A program made the position numbers and the translations under genes. A stretch of 64,000 nt of DNA from Halomonas zincidurans B6 (GTDB lineage: Bacteria > Pseudomonadota > Gammaproteobacteria > Pseudomonadales > Halomonadaceae), in NCBI RefSeq assembly GCF_000731955.1, contig NZ_JNCK01000001.1:1426001-1490000 (forward strand), written 5' to 3'. Numbering within the stretch: the stretch's first letter is position 1; every line of letters begins with the position of its first letter. Positions 53,597 through 61,859 of the stretch are shown here, in pieces. The notes beneath the pieces were generated by a model that worked only from the letters and a program-made list of their open reading frames with translations, was not told the origin of the DNA and searched no databases.

Positions 53597-53728
53597 GGGT
53601 CCTCCGGATAAGACCAAGCGTACGGTGACGGTATGGAGGCGACATGCCTGGTAGCTGCACAAAGACCGGAGCCTGGCCTGCCGATGTGACCAAAGTATTG
53701 GCATTCGTTTCGGGGGATGCAACCGCAG

Positions 53729-53757
53729 TATTTATACCGTTATCTCAAATTTGTTAA
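53729..53757 (-). promoter_or_regulatory. Candidate promoter of the ribokinase-nucleoside hydrolase operon
   Basis: On the minus strand a -35-like TTAACA (53752-53757) and a -10-like TATAAA (53731-53736) are separated by 15 bases, about 135 bases upstream of the ribokinase start. The plus-strand sequence TATTTATACCGTTATCT (53729-53745) is identical to 3165-3181 upstream of the fumarase gene. The spacing is short for sigma-70, so this is only a candidate. Confidence 0.35.
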
Positions 53758-53784
53758 AATACTAAATAAGCTTTCCTTCACTTT

Positions 53785-54723
53785 TTAAACTTTAGTTTTC
53801 CAACGCTTCAGATTATCGACCGTGAGCTTGACGACATTGGCTCGAGCCTCGGGACTGATCCAGGCATTGTGCGGAGTGACGATCAGGTTGAGGGGCTCGT
53901 CAAGCGCATCGAGCAGGGGATGGCCATCGCGCGGGGGTTCGCATGGCAGTACATCGACTGCCAGTCCACCGAGCCGACCGGCCCGCAGCGCCTCGAGGGC
54001 GGCATGCTCGTCGATGACACCGCCGCGCGCGCAGTTGATCAGTAGTGTTTCGGGCTTACAACGCGCCAGCATCGGCGCGTCGATCAGATGACGGGTAGCC
54101 TCGGTCAGCGGACAGTGCAGGCTGATGATGTCGGCGCTGCCGGCCAGCTCGGCGAGCGATGGCCGTGCATCCTCGGCCTCGTTGCCGGGACGGGCGGTGA
54201 ATATCGCCTCGACGCCGAAGGCTTCGGCGAGCCTGGCCACGGCCTGGCCGAGTTCGCCGCTGCCCACGATCACCAGGCGCTTGCCGGCAAGTTGCAGAGT
54301 GGAGTGACCGAGCAGGCAGAAAAACGGGCTGCGCTGCCATTCACCGGCGGCGACATCTCGCTGATAGCGGGGCAGGCGGTTGGCCAGGGCCAGCATCAGC
54401 ATCAACGTGTGCTGAGCCACGCTGGCGGTGCCGTAGGCGCTGACGTTGCGAACGGTGATACCCTGACGCTCGGCGGCCGCCATGTCGATGTTGTTGGTGC
54501 CCGTGGCCAGCACACAGATCAGCCTGAGATCGGGCAGGGCGGCCAGCAACTCGGCATCGAGCACCACCTTGTTGACGAGTGCCACTTCGGCCCCGGCAAG
54601 CCGTGACTGGCGCTGTTCGAGGAGCGTGGTCGCGTGGACCTCGAGGCTGTCGACCTCGCGTCGAATCGGTTCCAGGTCGATGTCATCGCCTAATGTGGCG
54701 GCATCCAGAATCACGGCTTTCAT
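53785..54723 (-). CDS. 2-hydroxyacid dehydrogenase (glycerate dehydrogenase-like)
   Basis: A 312-residue NAD(P)-dependent D-2-hydroxyacid dehydrogenase with the Rossmann motif GSGELG, the catalytic Arg (CARGGVID), Glu (VLPCEPP region) and His (TPHNAWISPEAR). The TPHNAW form is typical of HprA-type hydroxypyruvate/glyoxylate reductases. It is upstream of the ribokinase gene but separated by 188 bp, so it is probably a separate unit. Confidence 0.9.
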   Translation of the reverse strand: MKAVILDAATLGDDIDLEPIRREVDSLEVHATTLLEQRQSRLAGAEVALVNKVVLDAELLAALPDLRLICVLATGTNNIDMAAAERQGITVRNVSAYGTASVAQHTLMLMLALANRLPRYQRDVAAGEWQRSPFFCLLGHSTLQLAGKRLVIVGSGELGQAVARLAEAFGVEAIFTARPGNEAEDARPSLAELAGSADIISLHCPLTEATRHLIDAPMLARCKPETLLINCARGGVIDEHAALEALRAGRLGGLAVDVLPCEPPRDGHPLLDALDEPLNLIVTPHNAWISPEARANVVKLTVDNLKRWKTKV

Positions 54724-54800
54724 GGTGGCTCCTTGAACGGGAAAAGAAAGTGACCAGCGCTGGATGCGGAAAGCGACAAGTGTGCCCGGAAGTCGACAAC

Positions 54801-54831
54801 TTGCCCGCGAGGGGCCGCAACACGCTATAAT
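54801..54831 (+). promoter_or_regulatory. Promoter of the fmdB-aspS unit
   Basis: A perfect TATAAT at 54826-54831 with a -35-like TTGCCC at 54801-54806 (spacer 19). It lies about 110 bases before fmdB and reads toward it. The spacer is slightly long, but no better pair is seen in the gap. Confidence 0.6.
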
Positions 54832-54943
54832 ATGCGGCTTTCATGGCAGGCTTGGAAAGCGCGTCGCGTGACCGCATATCGTTATCGCCGCAGATTGCCC
54901 GGATGCCTGCGGACGCCGTTTAAGTCACAGAGTGATAAAAACC

Positions 54944-55234
54944 ATGCCCATCTATGAATACGAGTGCAAGGCTTGTGGCCATCGTCTGGAAAAGCTCCAG
55001 AAAGTCAGCGCACCACCGCTGTACGAATGCCCGGCGTGCCAGACTGACGCGCTGTCGCGATTGATTTCGGCGGCCGGCTTCCGGCTCGCCGGGGGCGGCT
55101 GGTACGAAACGGACTTCAAGGCGAGCGGCACCAAGCGCAATCTGGCCGGAGACGGCAGCAACACGGCGCCCGCCAGTGGCGACAAGCCCGCGTCGGCTTC
55201 GGCGCCAGCCCCCGACGCCAAGGCGTCCGCCTGA
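54944..55234 (+). CDS. FmdB-family zinc-ribbon protein
   Basis: A 96-residue protein. The N-terminal part is a zinc ribbon with CKACGH and CPACQ (two CxxC pairs) in the typical MPIYEYEC context. The rest is an Ala/Pro/Asp-rich low-complexity tail. The family is thought to be a regulator or translation-associated factor and is commonly found upstream of aspS, as here. The ATG at 54944 is the family start. Confidence 0.92.
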   Translation: MPIYEYECKACGHRLEKLQKVSAPPLYECPACQTDALSRLISAAGFRLAGGGWYETDFKASGTKRNLAGDGSNTAPASGDKPASASAPAPDAKASA

Positions 55235-55237
55235 TAC

Positions 55238-55261
55238 CGCTGCCGGCGCGGGCCGGCAGCG
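55238..55261 (+). terminator. Hairpin between fmdB and aspS
   Basis: A perfect 10-bp GC-rich stem (CGCTGCCGGC and complement) with a 4-base loop, directly after the fmdB stop, followed by TTCACCTTTTA. The T-run is interrupted, so termination may be partial. It could lower aspS expression or act as a processing site. Confidence 0.55.
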
Positions 55262-55293
55262 TTCACCTTTTAAGCAACGAGACAGGATGTGAC

Positions 55294-57075
55294 ATGCGCA
55301 GCCATTATTGCGGCCAGTTGAACGAGACCCTGGTGGGTCAGGAGGTCACGCTTTGCGGATGGGTGCATCGTCGCCGTGACCACGGGGGCGTCATTTTCCT
55401 CGACATGCGCGATCGCGACGGCATCGCTCAGGTCGTGGTCGACCCCGACACCCAGGACGCGTTCGCCACCGCCGATCGTGCGCGCAGCGAGTTCGTGCTG
55501 CGCATTCGCGGTCGCATCCGGTTGCGCCCCGAGGGCACCCAGAATCCCAACATGCCCACCGGCATGATCGAAGTGCTGGCCAAGGACGTCGAGGTCCTGA
55601 ACAGTGCGGCCACGCCGCCGTTCCAGCTCGACGAGCACGGCAAGGTCGGCGAGGAGGTACGTCTCAAGCATCGCTATATCGACCTGCGTCGCCCCGAGAT
55701 GATCGACAAGCTGCGGCTGCGCTCGCGGATCACCCATAGCGTGCGCGCCTACCTGGAGAGCCAGGGCTTTTTGGATATCGAGACGCCGATCCTGACCCGC
55801 GCCACCCCGGAAGGCGCCCGCGATTACCTGGTGCCCAGCCGTACCCACGAGGGGCATTTCTTCGCCTTGCCGCAGTCGCCGCAACTGTTCAAGCAGTTGC
55901 TGATGGTGGCCGGACTGGATCGCTACTACCAGATCGCCAAGTGCTTTCGTGACGAGGATCTGCGCGCCGACCGCCAGCCGGAATTCACCCAGATCGATCT
56001 CGAGGCCTCGTTCGTCGACGAAGATGCGATCATGGGTATCACCGAGCGAATGATCCGCCAGTTGTTCCAGGAAGTGCTCGAGGTCGAGCTGGCCGAGTTC
56101 CCACGCATGCCCTATGCCGAGGCGATTCAGCGTTACGGCTCCGACAAGCCGGACTTGCGCATTCCGCTGGAACTGGTCGACGTCGACGATTTGATGAAGG
56201 ACGTCGACTTCAAGGTGTTCTCGGGCCCGGCCAACGCCGACGACGGCCGCGTCGCGGCGCTCAAGGTCAGCGGCGGCGCCAGGCTGAGCCGCAAGGAGAT
56301 CGACGAGTACACGCGTTTCGTCGGCATCTACGGCGCCAAGGGGCTGGCCTGGATCAAGGTCAACGAACGCGCCAAGGGGCTCGAGGGGCTGCAGTCGCCG
56401 ATCGTCAAGTTCATGGACGGCATCGTCGAGGCGCTGCTGAACCGGCTGGGTGCCGAGGACGGCGACATCATCTTCTTCGGCGCCGACAAGACGCGCATCG
56501 TCAACGAGGCGATCGGTGCGCTGCGCGTGCGCCTGGGCGAGGATCTCGATCTGTATACCCGCGCCTGGGCGCCGCTGTGGGTGGTCGACTTTCCGATGTT
56601 CGAGGCCGACGATGCCGGGCGACTGTCGGCACTGCACCATCCGTTCACCGCGCCGTCGTGCAGCCCGGAAGCGCTCAAGGATGACCCGGCCAATGCCCTG
56701 TCGCGGGCCTATGACATGGTGCTCAACGGCACCGAGCTCGGCGGCGGCTCGATCCGTATTCACGATCAGGGCATGCAGCGCACGGTATTCGAGGTGCTGG
56801 GCATCGGTGAGGCCGAAGCCGAGGAAAAGTTCGGCTTCCTGCTCGACGCGCTGCGCTTCGGCGCGCCGCCGCACGGCGGTCTGGCTTTCGGTCTCGACCG
56901 CCTGGTGATGCTGATGACCGGGGCGCGGACCATCCGCGAGGTGATCGCCTTCCCCAAGACCCAGAGCGCTGCGGACCTGATGACCGACGCCCCCGGCGAA
57001 GTCAGCGCCGAGCAGCTCAAGGATCTCAATATCCGCCTGCGCCAGAAGGCCAGGGTAACGGCCGGCGACGAGTGA
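55294..57075 (+). CDS. aspS: Aspartyl-tRNA synthetase
   Basis: A 593-residue class II synthetase with an N-terminal OB-fold anticodon-binding domain, the catalytic core with motif 2 (FRDEDLRADRQPEFTQ), the bacterial GAD insertion (about 290-420), and motif 3 (GGLAFGLDRLVMLM). The anticodon domain has RRRDHGG with His at position 30; in the non-discriminating AspRS of P. aeruginosa His occupies this position, so this enzyme may also charge tRNA-Asn. It is downstream of fmdB. ACAGGA lies upstream of the ATG. Confidence 0.97.
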   Translation: MRSHYCGQLNETLVGQEVTLCGWVHRRRDHGGVIFLDMRDRDGIAQVVVDPDTQDAFATADRARSEFVLRIRGRIRLRPEGTQNPNMPTGMIEVLAKDVEVLNSAATPPFQLDEHGKVGEEVRLKHRYIDLRRPEMIDKLRLRSRITHSVRAYLESQGFLDIETPILTRATPEGARDYLVPSRTHEGHFFALPQSPQLFKQLLMVAGLDRYYQIAKCFRDEDLRADRQPEFTQIDLEASFVDEDAIMGITERMIRQLFQEVLEVELAEFPRMPYAEAIQRYGSDKPDLRIPLELVDVDDLMKDVDFKVFSGPANADDGRVAALKVSGGARLSRKEIDEYTRFVGIYGAKGLAWIKVNERAKGLEGLQSPIVKFMDGIVEALLNRLGAEDGDIIFFGADKTRIVNEAIGALRVRLGEDLDLYTRAWAPLWVVDFPMFEADDAGRLSALHHPFTAPSCSPEALKDDPANALSRAYDMVLNGTELGGGSIRIHDQGMQRTVFEVLGIGEAEAEEKFGFLLDALRFGAPPHGGLAFGLDRLVMLMTGARTIREVIAFPKTQSAADLMTDAPGEVSAEQLKDLNIRLRQKARVTAGDE

Positions 57076-57130
57076 TCGGCACCTGGCGCCGTTGCCTCAG
57101 GTGAACGGAATGATCCGGCTTTCAATGAAT

Positions 57131-57158
57131 CGGCGGCGCTCTCGGCGCCGCCGGTTTT
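57131..57158 (+). terminator. Rho-independent terminator after aspS
   Basis: CGGCGGCGC and its complement around a 5-base loop, followed by a short GTTTT. It lies 55 bases after the aspS stop and separates aspS from the ruv genes. The T-run is short, so some readthrough is possible. Confidence 0.65.
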
Positions 57159-57218
57159 GCTGAACGGGGAAGCTTGCATGACTTTCATCGACGCGTCCCG
57201 GCAAATCGGGGAGGCCGC

Positions 57219-57758
57219 TTGATCATCCTGGGCATCGACCCCGGCTCGCGGATCACCGGCTACGGGGTGCTCGACGTCAGCGCGCTGCGTCCGCGCTACA
57301 TCGCCAGCGGCTGCATCCGCATCCGCGCCGATGACCTGGCTCAGAAGCTGGCCCAGGTCTACGCCGGGGTCGCCGAACTGATCATCCAGTATCGCCCCGG
57401 GGAAGTGGCCATCGAGCAGGTGTTCATGGCGCGCAACCCGGATTCGGCGCTCAAGCTGGGCCAGGCCCGGGGCACGGCGATCGTCTGCGCCGCCAATCAT
57501 GGCCTGCCGGTACACGAATACGCGGCGCGCCAGATCAAGCAGTCGGTGACCGGCACCGGCGCCGCCGACAAGACCCAGGTGCAGCACATGGTCACCGCGC
57601 TGCTGTCGCTCAACGCGCGACCAGCGGCGGATGCCGCCGATGCGCTGGCGATTGCACTCACCCATGCCCACGCTCGCACCGGGTTGCTCGGCCACAAGGA
57701 GCGTCGGCGACGACGCTCGCGGGGCGCGGGTTGGCGCGACTTTCGGCCCGAATCCTGA
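57219..57758 (+). CDS. ruvC: Crossover junction endodeoxyribonuclease RuvC
   Basis: A 179-residue Holliday-junction resolvase. The four catalytic acids are present in the canonical positions: D7 (GIDPGSRITG), E66 (VAIEQVF), D138 and D141 (AADAADALA). The start is TTG at 57219, behind GGGGAGG; it gives the usual IILGIDPGS opening. A 14-codon ORF (57178-57222) overlaps the start and may couple translation. The usual yebC gene upstream is missing. RuvC works with RuvA and RuvB, whose genes follow. Confidence 0.94.
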   Translation: MIILGIDPGSRITGYGVLDVSALRPRYIASGCIRIRADDLAQKLAQVYAGVAELIIQYRPGEVAIEQVFMARNPDSALKLGQARGTAIVCAANHGLPVHEYAARQIKQSVTGTGAADKTQVQHMVTALLSLNARPAADAADALAIALTHAHARTGLLGHKERRRRRSRGAGWRDFRPES

Positions 57759-57836
57759 CCCCGCGAGGTGGGTGCTGGTCAGTCGAACAGGTGATGAGTA
57801 TAGTGACTACCCAGTCAGCCCGAGGAACGCAACTGC

Positions 57837-58442
57837 ATGATTGGACGCCTGCGCGGCACCTTGCTGGAAAAACAGCCCCCATGGCTGGTGATCGACGTCG
57901 GCGGCGTCGGCTACGAGCTTGAAGCCTCGATGAACACGCTGCTGGCCCTGCCCGGTATCGGCGAAACCGTGCAGCTGTATACTCATCTGAGTATTCGCGA
58001 CGACGCGCATCTGCTCTATGGCTTCATCCGCGAAGCCGAGCGCGCGCTATTTCGAGCGTTGATTCGGGTCAATGGCGTGGGCCCCAAGCTGGCCCTGGCG
58101 ATTCTCTCGGGAATGGAACAGGAGCAGTTCATTCGCTGCGTCATGGACAGCGACGTCAAGGCCCTGACGCGGCTGCCGGGGGTGGGGCGCAAGACCGCCG
58201 AGCGATTGATCGTCGAAATGCACGATCGTTTCCCGCACTGGGCCGCAGCGCCGGACGCTGGCCAGGCAGCCGCGCCGCCTTCGACGGCGCGCGGTCATGA
58301 TCCGCTGGTCGATGCCGAAGCGGCGCTGGTGACGCTCGGCTACAAGCCGGCCGAGGCCGCACGCATGCTCAGCGGGCATGAGACCGGACTGTCCACCGAG
58401 GCGCTGATCAAGGCCGCACTCACACGCAAGCTGGCAGGGTAG
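57837..58442 (+). CDS. ruvA: Holliday junction ATP-dependent helicase subunit RuvA
   Basis: A 201-residue RuvA, which binds four-way junctions as a tetramer and loads RuvB. It has the N-terminal OB fold (MIGRLRGTLLEK, IDVGGVGYELE), two helix-hairpin-helix motifs (NGVGPKLALAILSG and PGVGRKTAERLI) and the C-terminal RuvB-binding domain (VDAEAALVTLGYKPAEA). It lies 78 bases after ruvC and six before ruvB. Confidence 0.97.
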   Translation: MIGRLRGTLLEKQPPWLVIDVGGVGYELEASMNTLLALPGIGETVQLYTHLSIRDDAHLLYGFIREAERALFRALIRVNGVGPKLALAILSGMEQEQFIRCVMDSDVKALTRLPGVGRKTAERLIVEMHDRFPHWAAAPDAGQAAAPPSTARGHDPLVDAEAALVTLGYKPAEAARMLSGHETGLSTEALIKAALTRKLAG

Positions 58443-58448
58443 CGACGC

Positions 58449-59486
58449 ATGATCGAAAGTGACCGACTGATCGCCGCCGAGCCGCAGCAGGCCGAGGTGC
58501 ACCATGATCATGCGATCCGTCCCAAGACCCTGGCCGATTACATCGGCCAGCCGCGGGTCCGCGAGCAGTTGGATATCTTCATCACCGCGGCGCGGGGGCG
58601 CGGCGACAGTCTCGATCATACGCTGGTGTTCGGCCCTCCGGGGCTCGGCAAGACCACGCTCGCCAACATCATCGCCGCCGAGATGGATGTCGACATCAAG
58701 TCGACCTCGGGCCCGGTGCTCGAGCGAGCCGGCGATCTGGCGGCGATGCTGACCAATCTGCAGCCGGGCGACGTATTGTTCATCGACGAGATCCACCGTC
58801 TGCCGGCCGCGGTGGAGGAAGTGCTGTATCCGGCCATGGAGGATTTTCAGCTCGACATCATGATTGGCGAGGGGCCCGCGGCGCGCTCGATCAAGCTCGA
58901 CCTGCCGCGCTTCACGCTGGTCGGCGCGACCACTCGTGCAGGGCTGCTGACCTCGCCGTTGCGCGATCGCTTCGGGATCGTCCAGCGCCTCGAGTTCTAT
59001 GCGGTCGACGAGCTCACCGAGATCGTCACACGCTCGGCGCGGCTGCTGGGTGTCGGGGCCGAGGCTGCGGGGGCCGCCGAAGTGGCGCGCCGGGCCCGCG
59101 GCACGCCGCGCATCGCCAATCGCCTGCTGCGCCGGGTCCGCGACTATGCCGAGGTGCGCGCCGATGGCCGGCTGACCAAGGCCATCGCCGACCAGGCGCT
59201 CAACATGTTGCACGTCGACAGTCATGGCCTCGACCATATGGATCGCCGATTGCTGCTGGCGATGATCGAGAAGTTCGACGGCGGGCCGGTGGGTGTCGAT
59301 AGCCTGGCGGCGGCGATCAGCGAGGAACGCGACACCATCGAGGACGTGATCGAGCCCTATCTGATCCAACAGGGTTTCATGCTGCGTACCGCGCGGGGAC
59401 GCATGGTCACTCGTCAGGCCTACCTGCATTTCGGCTTCGCCGCCGGCGACGCCACGCCCCAAACCAGTGGCGAGGGGCGGCCATGA
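58449..59486 (+). CDS. ruvB: Holliday junction ATP-dependent helicase subunit RuvB
   Basis: A 345-residue AAA+ motor that drives branch migration. It has Walker A FGPPGLGKTT (61-70), Walker B FIDEIHR (about 112-118), sensor 1 VGATTRAG, the arginine-finger region LRDRFGI and a C-terminal winged helix. The start is six bases after ruvA, so the two are co-translated. The thioesterase gene ybgC that often follows ruvB is absent here. Confidence 0.98.
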   Translation: MIESDRLIAAEPQQAEVHHDHAIRPKTLADYIGQPRVREQLDIFITAARGRGDSLDHTLVFGPPGLGKTTLANIIAAEMDVDIKSTSGPVLERAGDLAAMLTNLQPGDVLFIDEIHRLPAAVEEVLYPAMEDFQLDIMIGEGPAARSIKLDLPRFTLVGATTRAGLLTSPLRDRFGIVQRLEFYAVDELTEIVTRSARLLGVGAEAAGAAEVARRARGTPRIANRLLRRVRDYAEVRADGRLTKAIADQALNMLHVDSHGLDHMDRRLLLAMIEKFDGGPVGVDSLAAAISEERDTIEDVIEPYLIQQGFMLRTARGRMVTRQAYLHFGFAAGDATPQTSGEGRP

Positions 59487-59528
59487 GCGGTTTCGCGATT
59501 CCCGTGCGGGTCTAGAGGTGCACAAAAA

Positions 59529-59645
59529 GTGAGCGCAGCAAAGGAACCCTTGTGCGAAGCCAGCGTCGATATCGCCTGTGTCGATGCCCAGCGGCTTCGC
59601 CCAATACGCTGGCCGGCGGCAATCGCCTCGGCTCTGAACGGATAA
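59529..59645 (+). other. Gap between ruvB and tolQ with a doubtful 38-codon ORF
   Basis: The 183-bp gap between ruvB and tolQ contains a GTG-started frame of 38 codons (SAAKEPLCEASVDIACVD...) ending at 59645. It is not like YbgC, the thioesterase normally encoded here. It may be chance, a tiny remnant or a leader. I do not call it a gene. Confidence 0.25.
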
Positions 59646-59669
59646 TCTGAACCACTGACGAGGACACCC

Positions 59670-60359
59670 GTGAACGAATCCCTGTCCATTCCCTCCCTGG
59701 TCATGAACGCGAGCCTGATGGTGCAACTGGTGATGCTGTTGCTGACCATGGCTTCCATCGCCTCCTGGGTGGTGATCTTCCAGCGCAGTTTCGTGCTGCG
59801 CCGGGCGCACAAGGCGCATCACAGCTTCGAGGATCGTTTCTGGTCGGGAGTCGATCTCAACGAACTCTACCGCGAGACGCCGGCCGAGCAGGACGTGTTC
59901 GGCGCCGAGCACATCTTTCGTTCGGGCTTTCGCGAGTTCAACCGGCTGTTGCCCAAGACCCGCAGCAACCAGGCGATCCTCGACGGCGTGCAGCGTGCCA
60001 TGCGCGTGGCCTGGTCCCGCGAGGAAGAGCGTCTCAACCAGCACCTGACCTTCCTTGCCACGGTCGCTTCGTCGAGCCCTTACATCGGCTTGTTCGGCAC
60101 CGTCTGGGGCATCATGGGCTCGTTCATGAGCCTCTCCATGGCCCAGCAGGCGACCCTGTCGACCGTCGCGCCGTGGATCGCCGAGGCGCTCATAGCCACC
60201 GCCATGGGGCTATTCGCGGCTATTCCCGCGGTGATCTTCTATAACCGGCTGTCCGCGCAGTCCAACCGCCTGCTCGGCCAGTACGAGGATTTCGCCGAGG
60301 AGTTCCACTCCATTCTGCACCGCAACCTGCAAGGGCGCGGTGATCGGGAAGCAGCCTGA
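59670..60359 (+). CDS. tolQ: Tol-Pal system protein TolQ
   Basis: A 229-residue inner-membrane protein of the TolQ/ExbB family with three membrane helices: residues 14-37, about 130-155 (SPYIGLFGTVWGIMGSF) and about 165-190 (TAMGLFAAIPAVIFY). With TolR it forms the proton-driven motor that energises TolA. It starts with GTG at 59670 behind GAGGA. It is the first gene of the tol-pal operon. Confidence 0.95.
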   Translation: MNESLSIPSLVMNASLMVQLVMLLLTMASIASWVVIFQRSFVLRRAHKAHHSFEDRFWSGVDLNELYRETPAEQDVFGAEHIFRSGFREFNRLLPKTRSNQAILDGVQRAMRVAWSREEERLNQHLTFLATVASSSPYIGLFGTVWGIMGSFMSLSMAQQATLSTVAPWIAEALIATAMGLFAAIPAVIFYNRLSAQSNRLLGQYEDFAEEFHSILHRNLQGRGDREAA

Positions 60360-60371
60360 GGAGGCGCCGTT

Positions 60372-60815
60372 ATGATGCATGGCCCCTTCAACCGTGGCCC
60401 TCATCGCAAGCCGATGGGCGAGATCAACGTCGTGCCGTTCATCGACGTCATGCTGGTATTGCTGGTGATTTTCATGATCACCGCGCCGATGATGACCCAG
60501 GGCGTTCAGGTTGAATTGCCCAAGGTCGCTTCCGAGCCCATCGACACGCCCGAGGACAGCGAGCCGTTGATCGCCTCGATCAACAGTGATGGCGACTACT
60601 TTCTCTCCATCGGCGACGGCGAGACGCCGCTGAGCCTCGACGAGATCAGCAACAAGGTCATCGCGGTGCTGCAGCGCAAGCCGCAGACGCCGGTGATGGT
60701 CAAGGGCGATCGCAATGTGCCCTATGGCCAGGTCGTGACCCTGATGAGTACCCTGCAGGTCGCGGGCGTGCCCAACGTCGGCTTGATTTCCGACCCGCCT
60801 TCCCGGCAGCAGTGA
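60372..60815 (+). CDS. tolR: Tol-Pal system protein TolR
   Basis: A 147-residue ExbD/TolR protein with one N-terminal membrane helix that carries the conserved, proton-carrying Asp (PFIDVMLVLLVIF), and a periplasmic domain that dimerises and binds peptidoglycan. GAGGAGG lies before the ATG at 60372. It is 12 bases downstream of tolQ. Confidence 0.95.
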   Translation: MMHGPFNRGPHRKPMGEINVVPFIDVMLVLLVIFMITAPMMTQGVQVELPKVASEPIDTPEDSEPLIASINSDGDYFLSIGDGETPLSLDEISNKVIAVLQRKPQTPVMVKGDRNVPYGQVVTLMSTLQVAGVPNVGLISDPPSRQQ

Positions 60816-60824
60816 GGACGCACG

Positions 60825-61859
60825 ATGGCGAAACAGGAAAGGCGGGTCGGCTACGGGCTCCCCGTGGTGCTGGCGGTAGGCCTGCACGTCGGTATAGTGC
60901 TATTGAGCGTGCTACGCTGGCCGGTCAGCGAGCCCGAACAAACGTCCTCGGCGATCGTCCAAGCGACGCTGGTGAGCGCTGAAACGGCGACCGACCGGGC
61001 GCAGCGGGCCAAGGCAGCCCAGGCACGCGCTGCCGAGCGTCAGACCGAAGAGCAGCAGCAGGAGCCAGCGCCGGCCCAGCAGCAAGCGCAACAGCAGGCC
61101 GAACAGCAACGCCAGGCCGAAGCGCAGGCGCGAAAGCGGCGTGAGGCCGAGCAGCAGGCATTGCAGGAAGCCCGAAGACAGGCTGAACAGGAAGCTCAGC
61201 GGCGCGCCGATCAAGCCGAACAGCAAGCGGCCGAGCGCAAGGCGCAGGCCGAGGCCGAGGAGCAGCGCAAGGCCGAGGAGGCCCGCAAGCAGGCCGCGGC
61301 CGAGAAGCAGCGCAAGGCTGAAGAGGCCCGCAAGCAGGCCGCGGCCGAGAAGCAGCGCAAGGCTGAAGAGGCCCGCAAGCAGGCCGCGGCCGAGAAGCAG
61401 CGCAAGGCTGAAGAGGCCCGCAAGCAGGCCGCGGCCGAGAAGCAGCGCAAGGCCGAGGAGGCCCGCAAGCAGGCCGAGGCCGCTCAGCGTGCCTCGGAAC
61501 AGGCCCTGGCGAGTTCGATAGCCGGCGAAGAGCAGGCCATCGCCAATGCCAGACAGGCGGCCCAAGCGGCGAACGGTTTCAAGAACCTGGTCAAGCGGGC
61601 GGTCGAGCAGGCCTGGATCATTCCGCCCGGGGCCACCAATCAGATGCGTGCCGTGGTCAGCCTCAAGTTGCTGCCGACCGGTGAGCTGGTCAATGCTTCG
61701 ATTCGCAGCAGCAGTGGCAACGCCAGCTTTGATCGCTCGGTCCTTCAGGCCGTCGAACGCGCCGCGCCGTTCCGTGAAATGCGCGAGCTGCCAGCCGCCG
61801 CGCAGCGGCAATTTCGTGAATTCAACCTGGATTTCAATCCCAAGGATATGCGCCGATGA
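60825..61859 (+). CDS. tolA: Cell envelope protein TolA
   Basis: A 344-residue TolA. It has an N-terminal membrane anchor (about residues 9-30), a long alpha-helical domain II made of Gln/Ala/Lys/Glu/Arg-rich sequence (about 55-240), and a C-terminal globular domain (about 245-344, TolB/Pal-binding) with GATNQMRAVVSLKLLPTGEL. Domain II contains five tandem 15-residue units. It spans the periplasm and links the TolQR motor to Pal. The stop overlaps the tolB start (ATGA). Confidence 0.94.
   Translation: MAKQERRVGYGLPVVLAVGLHVGIVLLSVLRWPVSEPEQTSSAIVQATLVSAETATDRAQRAKAAQARAAERQTEEQQQEPAPAQQQAQQQAEQQRQAEAQARKRREAEQQALQEARRQAEQEAQRRADQAEQQAAERKAQAEAEEQRKAEEARKQAAAEKQRKAEEARKQAAAEKQRKAEEARKQAAAEKQRKAEEARKQAAAEKQRKAEEARKQAEAAQRASEQALASSIAGEEQAIANARQAAQAANGFKNLVKRAVEQAWIIPPGATNQMRAVVSLKLLPTGELVNASIRSSSGNASFDRSVLQAVERAAPFREMRELPAAAQRQFREFNLDFNPKDMRR
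61263..61487 (+). repeat. Five 45-bp tandem repeats in tolA
   Basis: Five in-frame units of 45 bp (starts 61263, 61308, 61353, 61398, 61443), each encoding QRKAEEARKQAAAEK or a close variant. The three central units are almost the same in DNA sequence. Copy number could change by slippage or recombination, changing the length of the helical TolA arm by about 22 angstroms per unit if fully helical. Confidence 0.95.
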
